The notes below the pieces were generated by a model. That model was given only the letters and a program-made list of their open reading frames with translations, was not told where the DNA came from and did not search any database. From contig JANSLP010000090.1 of the NCBI GenBank assembly GCA_029298735.1, positions 41,662-105,661 on the forward strand: a stretch of 64,000 nt of DNA, given 5' to 3'. The stretch is from Ophiostoma sp. CBS 140.51. Taxonomy: Eukaryota; Ascomycota; Sordariomycetes; Ophiostomatales; Ophiostomataceae. This document shows, piece after piece, positions 52,594 to 62,800 of the stretch (its first letter is position 1; every line of letters begins with the position of its first letter). The position numbers and the translations under genes are program-made.

Positions 52594-55201
52594 CGTGAGG
52601 AGGCAGGGGGTGGAAAACTTCTAAAATGTATGTGTTGAGGAGATGAAAAGAAACAAGTGTTCAGAGGAAAGCCTGGTTGTGATATTTGGCTGATGGCTGA
52701 TGGCTGATGGCGGATGGGGATCAAACAAAACAGCCAAAAAACAAGAGCCAGAAAACATCGAGGAGGAGATGGAACCGACTCTTTTAAAGGAGATTCTGCA
52801 TTCTCGAGAAGCCGCACATCCCATTCCTCGGCACTCCTCCAGACAGAAAAAGGGCTGATTTTTAATCCTCCTATTCCTGTACGCGTAGCATTTTTCTTCT
52901 TGTACGACGTCCTCGCCGACGTTCCAGAATAGGAAAGTGGTCGAAATGCAAAGAGCAAAGTGCAACAAACAAGACGAACCAAAACCCAAAGTCTTCAGCC
53001 CCGGTCCCGACAGCCTGCGCAGCGGCTCGGTGGATGTTGGTTGTGTGGGTTGTATGGGAGTATGGAATGTGGGAATGCATGCTGTGTGCCGTCAGACTGA
53101 GCCTCCCTCTTTCTCCCTTTCTGCGTATCAGGCATATCCTCGCGGGATATGACAACAGAAACTTGCATTGTGTGGCGTCCGGGCGGCCCCTCGTTACGGT
53201 TACAAATAAAGAATACAATAAGCGTCACAACGGCTCGAATGGGTATTGATGGACCTCGACGGGCCGTCAAAAAGACCAGATTAACGTCCTTTTTTCCAAA
53301 TGGGCCGCCCGACAGCCGATAGATCGACTCGAGAAACCGTCAAGACCACCTCAACGTTGAAAGAAGAAGCCGCGCGCCGTTCAAAGATAGGGAGAAGGTT
53401 GAAAGGGAGATGGACAGCGAGATCCCACTCCTTCCTGGCAGATGATTCTTGATGATAATCGCCGACGTCGTGTTTGTACAGAGAAAACAAAGGTACGGGG
53501 TACATGACTCGAAACGCAAAAGAGGAAAAAAGAATCAATGCACAATACCAACACCCACAGCGGCGGCCAACTCGCGTGTTAGTTGTTAGTGCCCGGGCAA
53601 GGGAAGGGGGGTGTGTGTGGGGAGAATAACAAAAAAATGGTCGCCGGCGATCTGGGTGGATCCAGTCAGGGCAGTTCAGCGAGTTCAGCGAGCCAACGAG
53701 ACGAGTCAGTGGGGCCAGGCAACTTACGACCCAGGCCCGGCTCAGCCCAGCGAGTCGGCGACCCTTTTTGGTGGTGTTGGCGTATCAAAAAGTGGTCGCC
53801 GGGCGCGGGCTGCAACCTCGTCCCAGGGCTGACGACACATTTTGACTGGTTACGACAGGGCTGCAACATCAACACGTGACGAAAGGGAGGAAAGAATGAC
53901 TTGTCTCTCTCTTGACTGGTCCGGGTTTCTCCTTCTTTTCTGTCGACGAATTTTTGTGAAGGATCTTTGTTTTCACTGCTCCGCCAAAATGGGATACAAC
54001 CCTCTAAGCAGCAGGTCCGGACATGAGCGGCTTGGCTCTGGGAAAGGCCCTTTTTTCTTCAGCGACTACAACAGCAACAAGCCACAAGCAACAATCAACA
54101 GCATAGAAGCACAACAACGTTGTGGCGCCAAGATAGGGACCTGGGTGTCTCTCTTGTCATCGTTAGCGAGGATGTCACTCGTCTCACCTCCAGGTATGCC
54201 GCAGCTGTCAGAGTGAGACCGGGCCGTTGAAGATTTCTTTTTTCGTTGCCGCCCTCTTTCTTCTTCCCGTGGGGACATAAGGCTTTCGTAGTGACAGCTG
54301 CAAGCGCACGGTCTTGTGTCCAGAACATGTCTCGCATGTCGTATGTTGCATCCTTTTTGGCTGTTGGACCTGGATCTGAACCTGAACCTGGATCTGGGAC
54401 TGAAAACTCTGTGCGCAGCGCCGCAGATGCAGATGTAGGGCTGGAAAGAGAGTCTGCAAAGACCGTGCAGGCCGTGTCTACGAGGGAACCCAATCGACAA
54501 CAACGTGTGACGTTGAAACTGCGGCGCAAGTGCACGGCCAGGAACCTAAAAGAGCGAGGACCGAGGCCCACGATTTGTTTTTTTCGTTACCGAGATACAA
54601 AAGGTGACTGTAAAATCTGTGTGCCTGAGAATACAATCTGACCGGATTACGAAATCATCTTTTCTTTGTTATGATGAGGCAAGAAAAACAGCACAAGATG
54701 GTCTTGTTGTTGCCAGCCACAGTGCCGGGTGTTGTTTTGGGCATTCGCCGGTTCGCATTTATCCAGTACGATTTTCCCGCCTTATCGAATAGCACGAAAA
54801 CATCACCATCGCAACCAACCACTTGGCAGTCGAAAGTAAACACTCACGTCATTTGCTTTTAACACCAGCCACGATTTTGATACTTTTTGCAGCAGTTTCT
54901 TTGTGAAGGTAGAGCCAGCCTCCATTGTTTACTTCAACACTCTTGATGCCAACCAACTACTGGACAGGGTAAACTGGGATAAAATCAGTGCCAATGCGAT
55001 CCTCAGAGCTGGGTGTTGGTAAAGTGGCTAGGCTTTTGTAAAGTAAGAAGACAGTGGCTGGGAAACAAGTCACTGATCACATAAAACAATGGATCATGGA
55101 GAGAAAATCAAAATATTGTATCTTCATCGTCGCGATCAGAGTTCGGTGATCAACAAAAGCAAACATCACGAGTAGACACTAGAGCCATCAAACCGACGAC
55201 C
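52594..55201. other. 2.6-kb divergent intergenic region with hairpin/repeat cluster
   Basis: The ABC transporter promoter is proximal (52600-52900). Around 53585-53880 there is a concentration of short direct and inverted repeats, listed separately. A short CCTGGATCTGAA-type repeat lies at about 54367-54402. Frames such as 54246-54641 show no domain. No gene is called. Confidence 0.5.
53632..53870. repeat. Cluster of direct and inverted repeats with a stem-loop
   Basis: TGGTCGCCGG occurs directly repeated at about 53637 and 53792, each preceded by an A-run. GGCGACCCTTTTTG (53757-53770) pairs with CAAAAAGTGGTCGCC (53786-53800) to give a 14-bp stem with one bulged base and a 15-nt loop. GGGCTGCAAC occurs twice (near 53806 and 53858). 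CAGCGAGTT/CAGCGAGCC units are in tandem near 53676-53695. Confidence 0.65.
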
Positions 55202-55993
55202 ATGTTGATACCGACTTTTCTGCGGGTGGCCACTACCTTTGTCGGTCCAGCCCTTTCGGTCTCACAAAGTGCACAAAGCACGCACAGCGCACAGACAAAC
55301 ACCATCCTCCCACGCCTTCCCGATCCAAACCCGAATGCGAACGCACAGCCGGCCCCCATTCCAGAACCATACACGACATGGGAGCCCAATGGACAGCCCA
55401 GTGTTGTCAACTACGTACCGACGACGCCCATGCCAGTGCCAGCACCTCCACCGGCCGCCCCTCCGGCAGCACCGCCCACAACGGCATGGGTCCAGCAGCC
55501 GAGTCCAGTGCCAGCAGCACCACCAGCACCACCACCCGTACCGGCACCCAACACGCCGACTTGGACACCGGGGGTTGCACCGGCCGTCCCAACGCCGTTA
55601 CCACCGCCCCATGGCGGTCCACCTGCTGTGGCACCCCCCGCTGCGGCCGGTCCTCCCGGTGTCGTCGTTGGCGGCTCCGCCACTGTCATCTTGTCACCGG
55701 ACAAGACCGTTATTGTTGAGAACCCCGCCATCACACTACCGCCCTACGCCGAGGGTGGTCCACCAGGGGATGCGGTGGCGGCGTGGACGAGCGCGCCTCC
55801 GGGGTGGTATGCGACGACGTACTATGCGTGCCAGGGCCAGGGCGGGTGTGCATGGCACATTCAGATCCGGCCGGCGGTGACGAGTGGTGGGAGTAGTCCT
55901 CAATGGAGGCGCGGCGGAGGGTTGGAAAGGCAGATATGGTCTATGATTGTGTACAGTTTGATGACAGCTGCAGTCGTCTTGGTCGTGCGTTGA
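55202..55993 (+). CDS. Proline-rich secreted surface protein, probably membrane- or GPI-anchored
   Basis: This is a single exon of 263 residues. A hydrophobic N-terminus (about 1-20, MLIPTFLRVATTFVG) reads as a signal peptide. Residues about 35-155 are extremely Pro/Ala-rich (APPPAAPPAAPP and similar). A small conserved-looking segment follows: VVGGSATVILSPDKTVIV, then the aromatic/Cys patch GWYATTYYACQGQGGCAWH (about 205-223). The end is hydrophobic (WSMIVYSLMTAAVVLVVR), fitting a GPI signal or a single anchor. Composition indicates a cell-wall or surface protein. There is no enzyme motif and I recognise no family. The start has no competing upstream ATG. Confidence 0.65.
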   Translation: MLIPTFLRVATTFVGPALSVSQSAQSTHSAQTNTILPRLPDPNPNANAQPAPIPEPYTTWEPNGQPSVVNYVPTTPMPVPAPPPAAPPAAPPTTAWVQQPSPVPAAPPAPPPVPAPNTPTWTPGVAPAVPTPLPPPHGGPPAVAPPAAAGPPGVVVGGSATVILSPDKTVIVENPAITLPPYAEGGPPGDAVAAWTSAPPGWYATTYYACQGQGGCAWHIQIRPAVTSGGSSPQWRRGGGLERQIWSMIVYSLMTAAVVLVVR

Positions 55994-56528
55994 CTTGGGG
56001 TGGCTTTGATAACTATCATCGTTTTCACTCTTTCTCGTCGTTTTTTCGAACACAATCCGTAGTTTTAGTTACACGCCGCATACATCATTGAAAACATTTT
56101 CTTAGATAAATATTCTTGTATTGTCATAAAATACCCCGTTACTCTAACTCCTCGCTAATATGTAGGTATGATGTGGTGTCAAGTGTCGATTTTTTGTGTA
56201 CATGCTCGTCATGTGGATATGTCCCGATATCTCCCAAAAGATTGACCCCATAAAGATATGCGCCGTATGAAAATAAAACGAAATAAAATGCAAAACCGTC
56301 GTGGCTCAAACGCAAAGGCAATAAAGAAATAAGAAAGATAAAGAGAAGAAGAAAGACGAAGGAAATGTCCCGTGTGGGAAGTGTCTCCGAATGGTATCAA
56401 TGGCATGCTGGAACACAAAACGCCGCATACAATGTATTTAATGCAAGTCGCTGCACCCGACTGTGCGGGTGCTTTTCATCCAAGGCGAGTTCCTCGTCAC
56501 GACCGTCACACAACAGACCGACCGAGTC
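55994..56528. other. Convergent 3' region
   Basis: Between the proline-rich protein (+) and the arrestin (-). It is AT-rich around 56090-56380. I see no gene. Confidence 0.5.
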
Positions 56529-59500
56529 CTACTCAGCGGCCTGGCGGACGGCGTGGTTCGCCATGTGCAGGTTGAACGGCACCATGGGCCGCTGGATGTC
56601 CATACTCCGGCTGGGCGCGCGGTGCAGACCACCGGGCGTGCGTGGATGAGGCACGTTGACACGACCGCCGCGCGAGGTGATGCGTGCGGGGACGTGGTCG
56701 CCGTCGCTGTCCGAGTCGTCATCGAGACGCAGGTTGGCAGGACGGTCGGTATCGTTCTGGTCGTGCTCATCGTAGTTGGCCAGACGCGAGAAGTAGTCGG
56801 CAAGACCGTCGACACTAGGTGTGCCGACAATCATGTCGTAGTTGGGTGGCGGGGTCATAATGTCTGCCGGCAAGGGTGGGGAAGAGTCAGCATCAAATGC
56901 TGGCGGCGCGAACGAAGGGATGCGCATCAGGTGGATGGGCCGAGGGCTCTCGTACGCCTCCTGGTCCGTCTGGGCGGTATGGGCCGCATGTGACAAGGCC
57001 ACTGACGTCTGGCTGGCGCTGACGCTCGTGGGCGGCGTGCCAACCGAAATATTGTCGGTCGACATCGCAGGGTGCGTGCCGTGCGTGCTCGAGTGCAGAT
57101 GCGCGGCCTGGGGCGGCATGGGCATGTGAATGTCCGAGGCAATGCTCATCGCGTCGGAACCAGTGGGACTGGAAGTGTTCGTGCCCACAGGTGAGTAGTG
57201 CGGGTCGACGGCGGCATCGGGGCAGCCACAGGTAGAGCTGGTGCAGCAGTTGGCAGACGACATATCCATACCCGTGTAACGGGGCAGGAACGAGTTGTCC
57301 TTCGTGGCCAGGCAGTTCAAGATGGTGAAGGGGGAGTCGATGCTAATCTCAAAGTGGCGGCGGCGAAGACCAGCAGGGTCCTCGGGGTCGAGCTTGGAGA
57401 TACGGAGGACAACCTTGATCCAGTGGTAGACAGTAGCCTGACGCCAGCTGCTGGCCGGGTGGATGCGACGGTTGGGGTCGAGGGCCATTTCCTTGCAGGT
57501 GGGCAGCTTCACGTTCATCTCGAGCTCCGTCGAGCCCCAGTACGTCTCGAGGCCGAGATCGAGATCGCCCAGCAGGTTGTTGCTGGCATCAGGGATAGGG
57601 TCGATGGGCCGCCCGGTGCGGCGGGCCTCGTCTTCGCGCCGGCGAATGGCGGCACGGCGGGCTTCGTCGCGCTGAGGACCCGTCAACTCGCCACCAGCCG
57701 TAAAGGTGATGTCGGAACCGGTGTACTTTTTCTCAACAGGCCGGCCGGCCGTCTTCTCGAACACAAGGACCTTGTGGCCAGGATCTTTGCGTGTTACGCG
57801 GCGGTCGGTCGTCCAGTACTCGGAGGACTCGGAGACAATGACCTTGATCTTGTGCAGCTGGACCTTGGCGAGCGGCGTCAACTTGAAGGCGATGGGGATG
57901 GTGCCGCCAATGGGGAACGATTTGCCCGAGATGACAATGTCGTAGTAGAGCTGGTCTTCCCAGTGGCGGGTGATGGAAATGGGCTCGACGGTCTCGAGGG
58001 ACAGCTGGTCGGGCACCCGGACAATGTTGACTTCCTTGGAGCCGTGCAGGTTGGGCTTGAACGCACCAGCACGCTCAATGCAGCCCTCGAGCCACCACTT
58101 GACGGAGCCATAGGGCAGGTTGATAGTCTCGAGCTGGTGGTGGTCGATGGGGAAGTCAAACGAAAACTCGTAGGTGCCCGGGTAGAAGACCTTGTAGCCC
58201 TTGGCTTGTGTGGCGTGGACAATGGGCGAATCCTCTTTACCGAAGCTGCGCGCTTGCACTTGTTGCAGAGACAGGCGCTTGATGTCGCGCGCTGACATGC
58301 CTGGCGTCAAGAGGTGAGAGTTGGTGTCGGGGCCGCCAGGGCCGAATTTGCTAATCGCGGACGCGAGCGAGTAGTCGGTTGGGTCGCTGTTCTTGAGCTT
58401 GTAGCTGCAGTTATTGCCGTAGGGCGTCGACCATGCGCCGTGCATGGCGTTGAAGAAGGTCTGGTTGCTGGTGCGAATTGACACGTCTTGAAAGGTATCG
58501 AGCTTAACTGGCGGAAGACCCTCGGGCCATTCTGTACGGCCCTTGGCTTGCAGCTTGATGGTGATGGCGCGTATCTTGACGTTTTTCGTGACGTTGAGTC
58601 GCAACTTACCACGCAAGATTGCAGGTGTGTCTTGTCCCCTACGGGGCTCGTTGCGGCTGGCGTTGTGGTCGAAGCCGTACAGGAAAATATGTGGCTCGGC
58701 GAGCTCAATGTCAAAGGACATGCCACCAGCGGCCGCGATGGGCTTCTCGATAAGTTCGGAGACGGATGACGTCATAATGTTCTTGACCGACCGAACAGAC
58801 ATGAAGCTGTTGCGGTGGTTGTTGTTCTGTTGTGCGAGCATTGTCTGTATGTGTGCGCCGTCCAGGGGACGCCTAGTTCTTGAGTTGATTACCGAGTACC
58901 GGCGGGTTCGTGAGCTCAGCCGTCTCTGGCGCGCCTCTTCGAGAACCGCTGCGGGATAGTTAGCATCGGGGTCGTCGCGATATAACACCATCGTTCCGGA
59001 CGGGCGCGTCACCTCCACCACACCAGGCATACCGTTATGTGTCTCACTAGGAGTAGTCTCTAAAGAAGGATCACTGGAAGGAGCAGACGAGGCTGCTGTG
59101 GCAAGTGGTGCCTGAGGGTGGTCCAGAGTGTTGTCCTGAGAGTTGTCCTGAGTATTGTCCTGGGAATCCTGGTCGGTGTCCTGGGAGCGAGACCGCGATA
59201 ACGATAAGTGCTGGCTGAGGCTCAAAAAGCTGTTGGGCCGAGATGATCTGGAGCTGGAGTTGGTCCGGGCAATTGCGATTGGTGCCTCGGTCGATTCTGA
59301 TGTTTGCTGCTGTTGCTGTGAAGTTGAAGTCGGACTTTGGGAACGTGTCGGCTGTGCAGAAAATGCGGCCAGGAGTTTCTCAAGCACTCGTGCTCGTGTC
59401 GACGATTGTGGTGGTGCAAGTGATGTCCGACGTGGTGCGGTATGGTTGTTGTTGCGTCTCTTGACAACCGCTTGGCCGGAAGAAGCTGAATCCTGGAGTG

Positions 59501-59846
59501 TCCTCTTGCGGCGTAGTGGCGGAGGGACAGTCGTCTTCTTAACGTAGCCAGGCTGGAGAAGACTTCTTAGTTCGGACGGGATGTAGCCAGGAGGATACGA
59601 GACGATGTGGATTGTGTGGGGACGACGTTGGCGAGCCCGGATGTGAGGTGTCGGAAAGGTCGGAGCTGTGCGGTGTCGGCGTTCTTGGTCGGTTCTCGGA
59701 GTGTAGTAAATCGTACCATGGACGGCCCTGGACTGCACACGGCGTAGTTGTTGGCCGCTGGAGTTTGTACTTGTGCTTATACCTGTAGTTGTAGCTGTGC
59801 TTCCGCTGACGGGGTTATGTCGGATATCTGCTATGGGTGGCGGCAT
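56529..59846 (-). CDS. Alpha-arrestin (arrestin-related trafficking adaptor)
   Basis: This is a single exon of 1105 residues, long for the family. The first about 370 residues are disordered, basic and Ser/Thr/Gln-rich, with a QDS/QDN/QDT repeat (SQDTDQDSQDNTQDN). The arrestin N-domain starts near residue 378 (MSFDIELAEPHIFLYGFDH) and includes GKLRLNVTKNVKIRAITIKL. The middle keeps YPGTYEFSFDFPIDHHQLE and the C-domain ITRHWEDQLYYDIVISGKSF, then FKLTPLAKVQLHKIKVIVSE. A CC/CGC cluster (ANCCTSSTCGCP) follows the fold. Near the end is a PPxY motif (P1000-P1001-N1002-Y1003) that would recruit the WW domains of an Rsp5/HulA-type ubiquitin ligase. By family, it directs ubiquitination and endocytosis of plasma-membrane transporters in response to nutrients. 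The cargo here is unknown. Confidence 0.9.
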   Translation of the reverse strand: MPPPIADIRHNPVSGSTATTTGISTSTNSSGQQLRRVQSRAVHGTIYYTPRTDQERRHRTAPTFPTPHIRARQRRPHTIHIVSYPPGYIPSELRSLLQPGYVKKTTVPPPLRRKRTLQDSASSGQAVVKRRNNNHTAPRRTSLAPPQSSTRARVLEKLLAAFSAQPTRSQSPTSTSQQQQQTSESTEAPIAIARTNSSSRSSRPNSFLSLSQHLSLSRSRSQDTDQDSQDNTQDNSQDNTLDHPQAPLATAASSAPSSDPSLETTPSETHNGMPGVVEVTRPSGTMVLYRDDPDANYPAAVLEEARQRRLSSRTRRYSVINSRTRRPLDGAHIQTMLAQQNNNHRNSFMSVRSVKNIMTSSVSELIEKPIAAAGGMSFDIELAEPHIFLYGFDHNASRNEPRRGQDTPAILRGKLRLNVTKNVKIRAITIKLQAKGRTEWPEGLPPVKLDTFQDVSIRTSNQTFFNAMHGAWSTPYGNNCSYKLKNSDPTDYSLASAISKFGPGGPDTNSHLLTPGMSARDIKRLSLQQVQARSFGKEDSPIVHATQAKGYKVFYPGTYEFSFDFPIDHHQLETINLPYGSVKWWLEGCIERAGAFKPNLHGSKEVNIVRVPDQLSLETVEPISITRHWEDQLYYDIVISGKSFPIGGTIPIAFKLTPLAKVQLHKIKVIVSESSEYWTTDRRVTRKDPGHKVLVFEKTAGRPVEKKYTGSDITFTAGGELTGPQRDEARRAAIRRREDEARRTGRPIDPIPDASNNLLGDLDLGLETYWGSTELEMNVKLPTCKEMALDPNRRIHPASSWRQATVYHWIKVVLRISKLDPEDPAGLRRRHFEISIDSPFTILNCLATKDNSFLPRYTGMDMSSANCCTSSTCGCPDAAVDPHYSPVGTNTSSPTGSDAMSIASDIHMPMPPQAAHLHSSTHGTHPAMSTDNISVGTPPTSVSASQTSVALSHAAHTAQTDQEAYESPRPIHLMRIPSFAPPAFDADSSPPLPADIMTPPPNYDMIVGTPSVDGLADYFSRLANYDEHDQNDTDRPANLRLDDDSDSDGDHVPARITSRGGRVNVPHPRTPGGLHRAPSRSMDIQRPMVPFNLHMANHAVRQAAE

Positions 59847-62800
59847 TTTGGGTCAGTGACGGGTCGCTCTAAGCCGGAACTGGGTGGTGCGTTTTCTTTG
59901 TATTATGTGCGAAAGGAAAGAGGGAGCGAGTGGACGCGAAAGAGCGAGCAGCACTAAGATAAAGGAAAAGAAGACCAGAAGAAAAAACAAAAGAAGAAAA
60001 AAGGCATAAAACGGCCAAAATAAACGAGAGTCGGGCATAAACAAATTAAAATTGTTTAGAAAATGATTTCAAGGGGAAATGTTACTGGGGAAAGGGGAGG
60101 GAAAGGGGAAACTGGGAATGGTGGCTGAAATAAAAATAGGAAGTGCAATTGGTTTTATGTCGTCATGTATTGGACATGCCGCCGTGGGTTTGGAGTTGTG
60201 GTGGATTGGGTTTAGAACCAGGGCGGGGAAACAGGGAAAACAAACAATTGCCTTGAAGATTTGAGGCGGTCGAGACCTGGCCCTCCACCTCACCACGTCT
60301 GGTGGCCGATGACATCGCTCCAAATTTTGGGCGACCAGGTTGTGTAGGCTACGCTCGGAAACGCTGCTGGCCGGACAAAAAGAAAGAAACGACAAGGGTT
60401 GTTTTGAATGACGCCGAAGCAACAAGCAGTACAAAGCAAAAAGAGGGGGGAATCCTATCTGCAATCTGCATGCGACAACGAAAGACGGTGTAGGTGAGGA
60501 GAGGGAGAGGAATGTGCACGGCGGCCGGGTAGACGGCGACGTGGCAGATTGGAATGTGAAGAGGCGTCTAACGTCGAAAGTGGTGACAAGTCGATGATAA
60601 GGCTAGGGTGGAAGTAAAGCAAAGAAAGAAGTTGGGAAAGGTCGAGAAGGCGAAAGGTGAGAAGGCTGACAACAAATATGAAGAAGAGTAAAAAGATCAA
60701 GAAAACACAGGGAAATGGGAGGGAGGGATAACGGGCGAGATCGAGATGCAACCGGCATCTCCAACCTTTTACTCCATTACCCTTGTTTTCTTTTCTTATG
60801 GTCGATCACTTCATACGAACATGGGAAAAGCGACACAGAAGGGACACGAGGGTACCGGCCAACGGCAACGGACGAGCGCAAAGGCCCTTTGGGATGCAAA
60901 AGGCACAAAGCGCCGTCCACTGACGATCCCATGATAGGGCCCAGCAGGGGGACAGCAGAGTCGAGTGAGGGGGTGAGAAGGACAAGGAGGATGCCGCAGA
61001 CACGGGCACGAGTGCAGGGAACCAAAGAAACAGCACACAAAATACAAAATACACGACAAGACAACAGAAAAATACCACTTACCTTTGTACAAGCGTGTCG
61101 AGGTGAATCATAACAGGGGTCGCTATTGGATGCTTGGTTCGTTGTTCGCTGGTTGAGACGAGCCTGATTCAGCAGGTGTCGACCGGTCGCTGGAAGTATT
61201 CGTAAAGCAAGGCGCAAGGAGCGGCAACAATGCGAAAGGCTGGTTCGACAGGGAAGATTCAGGTCGAAAGACAAAAAGGCGGAGGTCTTTAAGAGGATCT
61301 GATTGGGGTCGAGTTCGATGTGGAGATCAGGAGGCAATGAAAGCGGTTTTCCGTTGTTTGCTGTTAAGGGTGTGGAGATTGCCGTGCAAAAAAGAGTCGA
61401 AAACAGACGCTGATGTCAGATGGACATACAACAAAGAAGCCAAGAGAGGGGTGGTCGGCCGTTGACGTCCGCGTTTGCGTCGGTCACGGTGGAAAGAGTG
61501 CCGTTGGTGTGGCTTGCTTCCGATTGTTCTTGTGAAAGTCGAAATAGGGCGGTCGGTCGGAGACTGTGAGGGTGCTGTGGTGTGAAAGCGAAGCACTAAG
61601 GCGGAGATGGATGATCAGCAGCACGGACACTGCTGGGGCCAATGGGAGGCGATTGAGAGGCCGAAAAGGATAGGGCGGAAGGGTAAGTCGGACAAGGTCG
61701 AGGGTGAGGGGAGAAAGGAGGTCCAAGGAGAAGGTCAAAAGAGGAGGACGAGGATCTCGGGGGTGGATTAAGGTTGGGGTTCAACCAAGTGGCGTGAATT
61801 GGGAAAGAGGGGGTTTTCTTTATATTAAAAAAGTGCAACCGTGAAAGAGTTGAAGGTGACAACGGGGGTTAAATGTGCAGTTGCAGTTGCAGTGATGGGC
61901 GGGAAGGTGCAATGGGCTGTGTATCCAAGGCAGTAATAACGAAGTACTTGTCAAGGAATCATAAAGGGAAAGAGCAAAGGGGGGACTCGTCTTTTGTTCT
62001 CTGGAGGGGGAAAGGTGAAGATCGGGTCAGATTAAATCTAAAGAAGGTAAGAAAAGAAGGTGCCAAAAGATATCAAGCCCCGAGTGACTGAGCCAAAGAG
62101 CCAAAGAAACCAAAGAAAAATGGCAACAAAAGAAGAATACTACTGCAGCGTCGTCTTTCGTCCAGGCAGACAGAAAAAGCCAAAAGTAATCAACGGCAGG
62201 AACACATCTCTCTCGCTGTTTTTACAGTGCCGGTCAGGTACACATTTCATGTTGCTCTTTCCAACAGTTCCGCGAGCAACGCGAGGGTGACTGACAGGCA
62301 GGGGAAAGAACGGCGAGAACAGCGAGATGTGTGACGACACATGGGAAGGAGCGACGCAATTGGAATCGTTGTTACTGCATTCGAGTCAGGTCTGTGTCGC
62401 TTTTTGCGGGCGATGACTGATCTGTGTTGCCCGAAACGGGAAAGCGCGACTGGGCCCTGGCGCTTGATGGGAGAGAACGGCGAGGACGAATGGACGGAAG
62501 GTGTGGTGGATTTTGGGGCTGTACCTTTCTTCTCAAGCAGCCAGGGATGCAGTGACTAGGTGGCCTTTGTAGTGGCTACAACGAGGGTTAGCCAAGCCTC
62601 AGCGCCCAGAAGCAGCAAAATCGATTCCAAAGATTGACCCCAGATTGTAGACGATTGTAGCAGATTGCTCCAGATATGTGAAGATTACAGATTGCAGGAT
62701 TTATCAATTCCAAAAACTTTAAAGACTGCGGCAGGGCGCAGCAGCCGCGTATCTCTTTGCTGCCCGTTGCTCTTTCCTTATGAAGCGGTGCCCGGAAGTT

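Noticed and set aside
54246..54641. 131-codon ORF with SEPEPGSG stretch
   Set aside because: The repeat-like residues come from a short DNA tandem repeat, and the rest is not protein-like.
57198..58295. 365-codon plus-strand ORF
   Set aside because: It is antisense to the arrestin fold.
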